NCBI RefSeq assembly: GCF_000025225.2
Contig: NC_013895.2
Coordinates: forward strand, 372,001 to 436,000
Length of the DNA stretch: 64,000 bases
Source of the DNA: Mageeibacillus indolicus UPII9-5
Lineage (GTDB): Bacteria > Bacillota > Clostridia > Saccharofermentanales > Fastidiosipilaceae
Reading direction: 5' to 3'
Position numbers and translations under genes: made by a program. The notes under the pieces were generated by a model. The model saw nothing but the letters and a program-made list of their open reading frames with translations, ran no database searches and was not told the DNA's origin. Positions 56,375-64,000 of this stretch are shown here, one piece after another (the first letter of the stretch is position 1; each line of letters opens with the position of its first letter).

Positions 56375-57649
56375 TTACTTCAAGATGAAACGATAGTATT
56401 TCTTTTTGCCCTTGCGAATAATAGCCTCGCCGTTAGCGAAATCATCGGCACACCAAGTGCGGCTGAAGTCAGCGATAACTTTTTCATTTAAGAAGAGGCC
56501 GTTCTGCTGCATCAAGCGACGCCCTTCACCTTTAGACGGAATGAGTTTCACGGCCAACAAACTGTCTAAAATGGTGGTTTTGCCTAAGTCAGAAGATCCA
56601 AGCTCGGCCGTTTCCATAGATTGCGATCGTCCGCCGCCTTCAAACAGCTCAATCGCTTGTTGCTGACATTGGGCAGCAATTTCTTCCCCATGTATGAGTT
56701 TGGTTACCTCAAACGCCAGACGCTTTTTGGCGGTATTGATTTCCGAGCCTTCCAACTTTTCATAGGCACGAATTTCGTCCATAGAAACAAAGGTGACCAT
56801 TTTTAGGCAGTTGATTACATCGGCATCGGCAATGTTCCGCCAGAATTGATAGAATTCAAACGGTGGGCATTTATCCGGATCAAGCCAGAGAGCTCCATTG
56901 GCGGTTTTGCCCATCTTAATACCTTCACTTGTGGTAAGCAGCCGGAAAGTCAGGCCGTAGGTTTCTTCTCCGGTTTTACGACGGATAAGGTCGGTCCCGG
57001 CCAAAATGTTTGACCACTGATCGTCACCACCGAGCTCCAAGCGGCAATTCATACTCTCGTGCAATTTATAAAAGTCATAGGCCTGCATCAACATATAATT
57101 GAATTCAAGGAAAGTGAGCCCGACCTCTAAACGCTTTTTGTAGCATTCGGCGGTCAACATGCGGTTAACGCTGAAACAAGGGCCGAATTCACGCAAAAAA
57201 TCAATGTAATTAAGATTGAGAAGCCAGTCCGCATTGTTAGCGATCGTAGCTTTGCCCGGGCCGAATTCAATCAGACGGCTCATTTGCGCTTTTATACAGT
57301 CGACGTTGTGTTGTACCGTTTCACGGGTCATCATTTTGCGTAGGTCGCTGCGCCCTGAGGGATCACCGATCATTCCGGTTCCGCCGCCCATCAAGGCAAT
57401 TGGCCGATGCCCTGCTTTTTGCATATGAGCCATGATCATAACTTGGATAAAATGACCGGCGTGCAAACTGTCCGCTGTCGGATCAAAACCTATGTAAAAT
57501 GTAACGCCTGGTTTACTGAGCAACTTGCGAACTTCTTCCGGATGAGTGCACTGAGCAATGTAGCCACGTTCGGATAAAATATCATATATGTTGGTTTCTT
57601 GCGTCTCATGCACATCTTGAGATCTGTTTATATCTGTACCTTCTGCCAT
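56375..57649 (-). CDS. tyrS: Tyrosyl-tRNA synthetase
   Basis: A 424-residue class I synthetase. The HIGH motif is LHAGHF (about 63), the KMSKS motif KMGKT (about 245). A YDFYKL/DDQWSNI tyrosine pocket lies between them, and the C-terminal S4 domain holds [17 protein letters not shown]. The start [10 protein letters not shown] at 57649 follows GAGGTGGAG; an upstream in-frame ATG has no site. No T-box leader is seen. tmcAL ends about 100 bases upstream on the same strand, so both tRNA-related genes may be co-transcribed. Confidence 0.95.
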   Translation of the reverse strand: MAEGTDINRSQDVHETQETNIYDILSERGYIAQCTHPEEVRKLLSKPGVTFYIGFDPTADSLHAGHFIQVMIMAHMQKAGHRPIALMGGGTGMIGDPSGRSDLRKMMTRETVQHNVDCIKAQMSRLIEFGPGKATIANNADWLLNLNYIDFLREFGPCFSVNRMLTAECYKKRLEVGLTFLEFNYMLMQAYDFYKLHESMNCRLELGGDDQWSNILAGTDLIRRKTGEETYGLTFRLLTTSEGIKMGKTANGALWLDPDKCPPFEFYQFWRNIADADVINCLKMVTFVSMDEIRAYEKLEGSEINTAKKRLAFEVTKLIHGEEIAAQCQQQAIELFEGGGRSQSMETAELGSSDLGKTTILDSLLAVKLIPSKGEGRRLMQQNGLFLNEKVIADFSRTWCADDFANGEAIIRKGKKKYYRFILK

Positions 57650-57747
57650 AACTCCACCTCTACCAAATACTTTAAAATGCAATAATTTTAACACTTGAGA
57701 TAGTTAAATGCAAACTAGCTGTCTAGCAAACGGACCACTTTTGAGAC

Positions 57748-59073
57748 TCAGCTGTCACCGGAAAGATATTTACCAGCGCGGGCAAACTCATTAAATTCGG
57801 TGCCGCCCGGCCGCTGCAAACTGTAGGCAATTAAATCGGCCGCCCTTAAGCATAGCTCACCTTGCTGCCGTACCGCATCGGTGGGGAGGTATTCTAAAAA
57901 ATCGGAAGCATTGTTGATTAACGGTAAAGTTGCTTTTTGCCGGAGCAGCCTCAGCAGATAACGCCCACGTTTGCTGTAAGCAAGCGGCCGTATGTAGGAC
58001 GGGCCAGCCTTTAACTGAAGATTAAATTCGTTTTGGTCGATATTCAGTAAAAAAGCGCAGAAAGCACGGTTGACCCGTCCGGTTGGCCGTCGTTTATCGG
58101 TAACCTCGACAGCTAGATCGGTCCAATTCTTCAACTCTCGCCCCTGCTTTTGCAATAAAATTTGCGCGGCACGCAAGAGACCTTCACTGCTGTTGAGAGA
58201 GCAAGACAGTTCCTCTCGGGTTGCGACACGTAATCGCGCGAAAAGAGGCAGGGACAGGGAATTACAAGTCGGTATAGAATGTTCCCTGTGATGAAGAAGA
58301 ATTTCACCCAATACATGCGCCGGCATTTTACCGGCCAAAATCCGTAAAAGCGCGGCGGTGGATGACGTGCTTAAAATTGCCTGCCGGAGAGCCGTACCGG
58401 AGAGCCAAGTACCCGGTGCTGTCGTAAGCGACTTGTCTTTTTCCGCTTGACCCTGTCGAGGCAGAAAATGCAACGTCAATTGTTTGCTGAGCTGATAGCG
58501 CAAAATTGCTACGGCATATTCAAGTGCCAAAATATTATTGGAAGATTTAAAAAAAGTTTCAAAGCTAAAGCCTTCTTGCAGTGCCGTTAGATACCAATCA
58601 GGCTGAAGAGAAGATAAGAATTTTATTACCGCTCGGCTGCGTGCAACGGCGAAACTGTTACCGCTGTCAAGCAATAAGTGCAGTTCATCCTCGAAAATTT
58701 TTGGCTCGTCAATTAAAATTTTAGCAATATTATAAAAAATATCAGGCCGATCGCTGTCTTCAGCCCCACAAAAAACATTCATGCGCAGGCCTGTGGCGGC
58801 TAAAAGTCGGACGGCACCGGCGGCAAAACTTCCGGCGGCAGAACAGGCAAAGGGAAGCGGCAGTTCCAGAACCAAATCACTGCCCATTTTAATTGCCAGC
58901 TCACCGCGTACAAACTTAGTCAAAATGGCCGGTTCACCACGTTGGGTAAATTCCCCGGACATAACATTTATAATTGCGGTATCTTCACCGCATATGCGCC
59001 GAATCTCACGATACTGCCAGGCGTGACCGTGATGAAAAGGGTTGTATTCAGCTATTACGGCGGCTACATTCAT
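57748..59073 (-). CDS. tmcAL: tRNA(Met) cytidine acetate ligase TmcAL
   Basis: A 441-residue nucleotidyltransferase-like enzyme that uses acetate and ATP to form N4-acetylcytidine in the elongator tRNA-Met anticodon. The start AAVIAEYNPFHHGHAWQYRE holds the HxGH site (13-16). SGEFTQRGEPAILTKFVRGE follows, typical of the family formerly called YlbM. The length is a little above the usual 400. Use of acetate fits a cell that makes it through the adjacent pta-ackA genes, although that neighbourhood may be chance. Confidence 0.9.
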   Translation of the reverse strand: MNVAAVIAEYNPFHHGHAWQYREIRRICGEDTAIINVMSGEFTQRGEPAILTKFVRGELAIKMGSDLVLELPLPFACSAAGSFAAGAVRLLAATGLRMNVFCGAEDSDRPDIFYNIAKILIDEPKIFEDELHLLLDSGNSFAVARSRAVIKFLSSLQPDWYLTALQEGFSFETFFKSSNNILALEYAVAILRYQLSKQLTLHFLPRQGQAEKDKSLTTAPGTWLSGTALRQAILSTSSTAALLRILAGKMPAHVLGEILLHHREHSIPTCNSLSLPLFARLRVATREELSCSLNSSEGLLRAAQILLQKQGRELKNWTDLAVEVTDKRRPTGRVNRAFCAFLLNIDQNEFNLQLKAGPSYIRPLAYSKRGRYLLRLLRQKATLPLINNASDFLEYLPTDAVRQQGELCLRAADLIAYSLQRPGGTEFNEFARAGKYLSGDS

Positions 59074-59233
59074 AAAACACCTCTTAAGATAATCTGACTT
59101 AATACTTTATTTAATGCATTATCCGATACGTATCTGATACTTTTTTGATACCTCCTTGAAAAGTTTAACATTTTGCCGGGTGTAACGCTATAAGAAAAGC
59201 AAAAATATAGTATTTGTTAATTTGAATATATGC

Positions 59234-59325
59234 TATGATAACCACAGTTGTAACTATAATTTAGTTACCCTTCATTCCTTTTTGTTCCGATACCCTCATC
59301 ATTGCGGTGGTGAGGGTATTCATTT
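59234..59325 (+). ncRNA. Candidate small RNA between tmcAL and pta
   Basis: An extended -10 (TGC-TATGAT, 59231-59239) is followed by a hairpin GTAACTA/TAGTTAC (59250-59268). A strong terminator-like stem ATACCCTCA/TGAGGGTAT (59290-59319) comes next, then TCATTTT. No ORF lies inside. pta has its own promoter further on, so this is a self-contained transcription unit of about 80 bases. The T-run is weak and the family unknown. Confidence 0.4.
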
Positions 59326-59368
59326 TGGGGAGAGGCCGCCGTTTGCGTGTCGTTTTTCATTATTTCGG

Positions 59369-59397
59369 TTGAACTGAAACGAAAAATTACCTATACT
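59369..59397 (+). promoter_or_regulatory. Promoter of pta
   Basis: TTGAAC, 17 bases, TATACT, 58 bases before the pta ATG. Confidence 0.7.
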
Positions 59398-59401
59398 GTG
59401 A

Positions 59402-60448
<1,047 letters not shown>

Positions 60449-60548
60449 TACTTAATATAGGCGGTTGGCAGCGATTGTTTAAGCTGGACTGTTGTTTTGC
60501 ACAATTGCCGAAGGGTATAAATTATTAGTTGCAACGAAAGGAAGCTTT

Positions 60549-61748
60549 ATGAAAGTATTGGTTATTAATGCCGGTTCTTCGTCACTGAAATATCAGTTGT
60601 TGAATACCGACACCAAAGAAGTCATGGCCAAGGGTTTGGCAGAGCGGATCGGAATTAACGATTCTTTGCTCAGCTACAAACGTAATAACGCTGATAAGAT
60701 CGAAAAAAAGATCGATATGCCGGATCATACTGCGGCAATTGAAGCGGTATTGGGTTTGTTGACCGACAAAACGGTTGGCGTTATCAAGTCAATGAGCGAA
60801 ATTGATGCTGTAGGCCATCGTGTTGTCCATGGAGGGGAAAAATTTGCCGCTGCTGCGGTTATAACCCCTGAAGTTAAGAAAGCAATTGAAGAATGTGTTG
60901 ACTTGGCACCGCTGCACAATCCGCCGAATCTTACCGGTATTGAGGCGTGCCAAGCGGCTATGCCGAATGTGCCGCAAGTCGCCGTCTTTGACACCGCTTT
61001 CCATCAAACAATGCCTGCTGAGGCTTATATGTATGCCATCCCTTATGAGTATTATGAGAAATATAAGGTGCGTCGTTACGGTTTCCACGGAACTTCCCAT
61101 GCTTATGTTGCTGAACGGGCTGGCAAAATTCTCGGCCGCGACTGGCGTGATTTGAAAATTATTACCTGCCATTTAGGCAATGGCTCATCGATTGCGGCAA
61201 TTAAAAACGGTAAATGCATTGATACTTCTATGGGCTTTACCCCGCTGGCTGGAGTGCCTATGGGTACACGCAGCGGTGATATCGACCCGGCAATATTGAA
61301 ATTCTTAGGCGAAAAAGAGAACCTCAGTTTGAGCGAACTTGATACTATTTTGAACAAAAAATCGGGCATGGTCGGTGTATCGGGCGTTGGTTCGGATTTC
61401 CGCGATCTTGGTGCGGCGAAAGCGGCAGGTAATGCGCGTGCTGATTTGGCGTTAAAAATGTTTTCTTATGCTGTTCGCAAGTACATCGGAGCTTATACAG
61501 CAGCACTTAACGGTGTGGATGTAATTGTATTTACCGCCGGAGTTGGTGAAAATGGCAGTGCCGAGCGGCAAGATATTTGCTGCGGCTTAGATTATTTAGG
61601 TCTGGTTTTTGATGAAGAAGCAAACAAAGTTGCGCGCGGAATCGAAAAAATCATCTCCAAGCCGGAGTCAAAAGTTACGGTCATGGCCATTCCGACTAAT
61701 GAAGAGCTAAGCATAGCTTTGGAAACAGAGCGTTTGACTGCGAAGTAA
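60549..61748 (+). CDS. ackA: Acetate kinase
   Basis: A 399-residue ASKHA-fold kinase making ATP and acetate from acetyl phosphate. It starts [17 protein letters not shown]. Other marks are [12 protein letters not shown] (about 85), [10 protein letters not shown] (about 147), [14 protein letters not shown] and [17 protein letters not shown] precedes the ATG. It works with Pta directly upstream. A strong terminator follows. Confidence 0.97.
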   Translation: MKVLVINAGSSSLKYQLLNTDTKEVMAKGLAERIGINDSLLSYKRNNADKIEKKIDMPDHTAAIEAVLGLLTDKTVGVIKSMSEIDAVGHRVVHGGEKFAAAAVITPEVKKAIEECVDLAPLHNPPNLTGIEACQAAMPNVPQVAVFDTAFHQTMPAEAYMYAIPYEYYEKYKVRRYGFHGTSHAYVAERAGKILGRDWRDLKIITCHLGNGSSIAAIKNGKCIDTSMGFTPLAGVPMGTRSGDIDPAILKFLGEKENLSLSELDTILNKKSGMVGVSGVGSDFRDLGAAKAAGNARADLALKMFSYAVRKYIGAYTAALNGVDVIVFTAGVGENGSAERQDICCGLDYLGLVFDEEANKVARGIEKIISKPESKVTVMAIPTNEELSIALETERLTAK

Positions 61749-61841
61749 AAGTCGGCAGGGACCGGTGAATTTGGATATTGATGCCTGACGAGGCAGTCGA
61801 AAAATACTTTAAAAGTATCAGCTGAATAAAAGATAAAACGG

Positions 61842-61878
61842 AATCGGTGCAACATAGTTGTGCCGATTTTGTTTTTTT
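61842..61878 (+). terminator. Terminator of pta-ackA
   Basis: A 12-bp stem (AATCGGTGCAAC/GTTGTGCCGATT, two G-U pairs) followed by a long T-run. Confidence 0.88.
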
Positions 61879-61904
61879 GAATCGTACGAACTACGTATAA
61901 ACCA

Positions 61905-61933
61905 TTGACAAGGCAATAGAAGCGTGCTAGACT
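61905..61933 (+). promoter_or_regulatory. Promoter of infC-rpmI-rplT
   Basis: TTGACA, 17 bases, TAGACT with an upstream TGC. It leaves a leader of about 130 bases before infC. Confidence 0.8.
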
Positions 61934-61939
61934 AAACAA

Positions 61940-62072
61940 GATTCAAAGATTCAAGCAGAAGTTCCGCTTCTCACCTTTAGCACAGCGAAAAGGTCAATAT
62001 GTATCGGTGGGAACCGATGATGACGGAACATGGATTGCCATTGTTCCGATTTTTTATTTGGAGGTGAAATTT
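61940..62072 (+). promoter_or_regulatory. L20-type leader with attenuator of infC operon
   Basis: The infC leader contains a small hairpin (ATCGGT/ACCGAT, 62003-62018) and then an intrinsic terminator (CGGAACA/TGTTCCG, 62024-62048) with six T, just before the ribosome site. In Firmicutes, L20 binding to such a leader causes premature termination. Autoregulation is inferred from position and structure. Confidence 0.75.
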
Positions 62073-62594
62073 ATCGCTAAGCAAAACAACAGTCTTCAGG
62101 TTAATGATGCTATCCGTTTTAAGCAAGTGCGCCTAATTAACGCCGACGGACAGATGGTCGGGGTGGTGCCGATCAGTGAGGCTTTACGCCAAGCTGAGGA
62201 AGCTGATCTCGATTTGGTACTCATTTCCCCCAATCCAGACAATCCGGTATGTCGCGTGATGGATTATGGGAAGTATCAATTTGAACAAGCAAAACGGGAG
62301 AAAGAAGCTAAACGTAACCAGAAGGTAGTGGAAGTTAAAGAAGTCGGCTTGAAATTGACTACAGAAGAGCATGATTTAGGCTTCAAGCTGAAGAACGCCG
62401 AAAAGTTCTTACGTGACGGCAATCGAGTTAAAATTTCCATACGTTTCCGTGGCCGCGAGATGGCTTACACCCAGCAAGGCTACGAAGTGATGAATTCGGT
62501 ATCCGATAAATTAGCGGAAGTGGCTCAAGTGGATCGCGCACCTAGAGTCGAAGGTCGCAACATGATAATGTTTTTGATGCCCAGAAAAAAATAG
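62073..62594 (+). CDS. infC: Translation initiation factor IF-3 (ATC start)
   Basis: A 173-residue factor that keeps ribosomal subunits apart and checks start codons. After (M)AKQNNSLQVNDAIRFKQVRL come the linker helix rich in Lys/Glu (KREKEAKRNQKVVEVKE) and the C-terminal domain (FRGREMAYTQQGYEVM). GGAGG ends 8 bases before an in-frame ATC at 62073; no ATG/GTG/TTG fits the known N-terminus. IF-3 genes commonly use rare start codons (ATT in E. coli) so that IF-3 represses itself. An ORF from ATG 62007 would run through the terminator and is not believed. Confidence 0.93.
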   Translation: MAKQNNSLQVNDAIRFKQVRLINADGQMVGVVPISEALRQAEEADLDLVLISPNPDNPVCRVMDYGKYQFEQAKREKEAKRNQKVVEVKEVGLKLTTEEHDLGFKLKNAEKFLRDGNRVKISIRFRGREMAYTQQGYEVMNSVSDKLAEVAQVDRAPRVEGRNMIMFLMPRKK

Positions 62595-62616
62595 AACTCA
62601 ATAGAGGAGGTAAATT

Positions 62617-62814
62617 ATGCCTAAGCAAAAAACGCATAGTTCATCAAAGAAGAGATTTAAAATTTCCGGTACCGGCAAAGTTATCCGGCCGCGAGCATTT
62701 AAGAAGCACAAATTGACTTGCAAAACAGCTAAACAAAAGAGAAACCTGCGTGGCTCCACAATTGCATCACCGGCAAATGAAGCTAACATCAAAAAGATGA
62801 TTCCTTATAAATAG
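62617..62814 (+). CDS. rpmI: 50S ribosomal protein L35
   Basis: A 65-residue very basic protein, MPKQKTHSSSKKRFKISGTG..., with the typical L35 ending NIKKMIPYK. It is a small component of the large subunit. GAGGAGG precedes the ATG; it lies 22 bases after infC and 30 before rplT. Confidence 0.96.
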   Translation: MPKQKTHSSSKKRFKISGTGKVIRPRAFKKHKLTCKTAKQKRNLRGSTIASPANEANIKKMIPYK

Positions 62815-62844
62815 GATAAGCAGTTAATTTGAGGAGGAATAACA

Positions 62845-63201
62845 ATGGCGAGAGTAAAAAGAGGCGTAGCAGCCCACGCGAGACATAAGAAAATTTTGAA
62901 AATGGCCAAAGGCTATTTTGGTCATAAGAGCAAGTTGTTCAAAGTAGCAAATCAACAGGTGATGAAGTCCGGTAACTATGCTTATCGTGACCGTAAGGCC
63001 AAGAAACGCGATTTCCGCAAGCTCTGGATTGCCAGAATCAATGCGGCGGCACGTATGAACGGACTTTCCTACAGCCGTTTAATGAACGGTGTTCACAAGG
63101 CTGAGATTGCTTTGGATCGTAAAATGTTGGCCGAGTTGGCTGTCAGTGATGCAAAAGCATTTACCGCTGTTTGTGAGGCCGCAAAGAAAGCGTTGCAGTA
63201 A
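62845..63201 (+). CDS. rplT: 50S ribosomal protein L20
   Basis: A 118-residue rRNA-binding protein, [20 protein letters not shown]..., full length. L20 nucleates large-subunit assembly and in Firmicutes represses its own operon by binding the infC leader. GAGGAGG precedes the ATG. It is the last gene of the operon before a terminator. Confidence 0.97.
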   Translation: MARVKRGVAAHARHKKILKMAKGYFGHKSKLFKVANQQVMKSGNYAYRDRKAKKRDFRKLWIARINAAARMNGLSYSRLMNGVHKAEIALDRKMLAELAVSDAKAFTAVCEAAKKALQ

Positions 63202-63228
63202 GATATATTTTATTTTATATTTTGATTT

Positions 63229-63258
63229 AAAGGACTGACATGCGCAGTCCTTTGATTT
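63229..63258 (+). terminator. Terminator of infC-rpmI-rplT
   Basis: Stem AAAGGACTG/CAGTCCTTT (7-base loop) followed by GATTTTATT. Confidence 0.82.
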
Positions 63259-63300
63259 TATTAAATAGTTGGTCAATGACAGTAGAAGTGAGATAGCGGT

Positions 63301-64000
63301 ATGGGTGAGATGTTGATGAGTAGCAAAACCAATCCTTCTTATAAACGATGGCTGAAATATTGTGAACATCCCGAAAAGAATCGGGATATTTATCTGTTGG
63401 AAGGTTTGCGTTTGTGCCGCGATGCCGTCGAAGCCGGGGAAAAATGGCGAATTCGTGAAGTTTGTTTCAATGATGCTGCATTACGGCATGAAACCGGTCA
63501 TGCATTTTATCAGTTATGTGTTAACCGGTTCGGTGCAAGTACGGTGAATGTATTCGCTGATAATTTGTTTGCCAAACTGGCTGATACCGTAAGCAGTCAG
63601 GGGATAATGATGGCGGTTTCCCCAGAAGGAGAGCGACCGACGGCGAATTGGCGGCGCGTTTTACTTTTGGAACGCGTCCAGGATCCCGGCAATTTAGGCA
63701 GCATTTGGCGTTCGGCCGATGCTTTCGGCTTTGATGCTGTTATTTTGGCGGCCGGCGGAGCATCGCCTAATAATCGTAAAACTTTGCGCAGTGCTATGGG
63801 ATCGGTCTTCCATGTTCCGGTTTTGCCTTTTTCTGACACGGAGGCGGCATACACTTTTCTAAAGCAAGAGAATTTTTGGATTGCGGCAGCGACATTGGAC
63901 GGGCGTCCGTTGGCGGAGATCGCCAGGCGGCACGACCTGCCCAAGATAGCGTTGGCTATCGGCAACGAGGGTAACGGCTTGTCGTCATATGCTCGAAAAG
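63301..64000 (+). CDS. TrmH/SpoU-family RNA methyltransferase (3' end beyond window)
   Basis: The frame stays open to the window edge, giving at least 233 residues. The N-terminal part is the RNA-binding substrate domain (KYCEHPEKNRDIYLLEGLRL). The SPOUT domain has motif 1 ERVQDPGNLGSIWRSADAFG (about 126) and motif 2 ALAIGNEGNGLS (about 217-228), the start of the knotted SAM site. It should 2'-O-methylate rRNA or tRNA. Starts at 63301 or 63316 are both possible; GGTGAG lies before the latter. The last part of the protein is outside the window. Confidence 0.88.
   Translation, partial: MGEMLMSSKTNPSYKRWLKYCEHPEKNRDIYLLEGLRLCRDAVEAGEKWRIREVCFNDAALRHETGHAFYQLCVNRFGASTVNVFADNLFAKLADTVSSQGIMMAVSPEGERPTANWRRVLLLERVQDPGNLGSIWRSADAFGFDAVILAAGGASPNNRKTLRSAMGSVFHVPVLPFSDTEAAYTFLKQENFWIAAATLDGRPLAEIARRHDLPKIALAIGNEGNGLSSYARK

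Noticed and set aside
62007-62072. Longer IF-3 reading from ATG 62007
   Set aside because: The added residues are encoded by the leader terminator and do not resemble IF-3. The ribosome site points to ATC 62073.

Overview
The window looks like chromosomal DNA of a moderate-GC, low-complexity-tolerant Firmicute of the class Clostridia. Support for this comes from strong GGAGG ribosome sites, an NfnAB-type electron-bifurcating pair, RNase J, TmcAL, a Rel synthetase/hydrolase, an infC-rpmI-rplT operon behind an L20-type leader, and the pta-ackA acetate pathway. The exact genus cannot be fixed from sequence alone; small clostridia of the Mageeibacillus/Oscillospirales kind are a guess.

Layout. 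1-1.3 kb: a MarR regulator and small accessory ORFs. 1.3-9.1 kb (minus strand): a type I restriction-modification operon, hsdM-rhuM-hsdS-(hsdS')-hsdR, next to tRNA-Ser(CGA) and tRNA-Thr(GGT). Its hsdS carries 21 copies of a GACA tetranucleotide exactly at the joint with a third, out-of-frame specificity half, and a 12-bp TAEL-type spacer repeat, so specificity should be switchable in two ways. 9.8-14 kb: envelope proteins of unknown role and a PAP2-type membrane phosphatase that seems to use an ATC start. 14.2-22.4 kb (minus): thioredoxin reductase, then prfC-znuC-znuB-zur followed by two coupled unknown genes, a MotA/ZorA-like coiled-coil membrane protein and a soluble partner. 22.5-26 kb: YebC, a P-loop/Asp23 fusion, an unknown protein and an Smr protein. 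26-28 kb (minus): trxA, a TlpA-like thioredoxin and CcdA form a thiol-redox set. 28-33 kb: TctB/TctA-like transporter, VanY carboxypeptidase, a PP2C-like/LysM membrane protein. 33.4-44.3 kb: alaS, a broken tnpB insertion, HIT protein, PepC, rpsU, recJ, rel.

44.3-47.6 kb is a graveyard of mobile-element pieces: fragments of HsdR, a histidine phosphatase, MobC and RhuM around an intact methyltransferase-acetyltransferase pair. 47.6-52.7 kb holds RNase J with a 260-residue basic tail and nfnAB. 53.0-54.9 kb is the most unusual stretch: a very AT-rich ABC exporter gene plus a coupled 47-residue ORF, bounded by two copies of a 75-bp sequence that includes the -35 region of the rpsT promoter. 55-64 kb is core genome: rpsT, tyrS-tmcAL, pta-ackA, infC-rpmI-rplT (infC starts with ATC) and the start of a TrmH-family rRNA methyltransferase cut by the window end.

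The strongest candidates for undescribed biology are the phase-variable three-half HsdS, the direct-repeat-bounded ABC/peptide cassette, the two-gene ZorA-like module in the zinc operon, and a palindrome kept at the same codons of two diverged rhuM genes.
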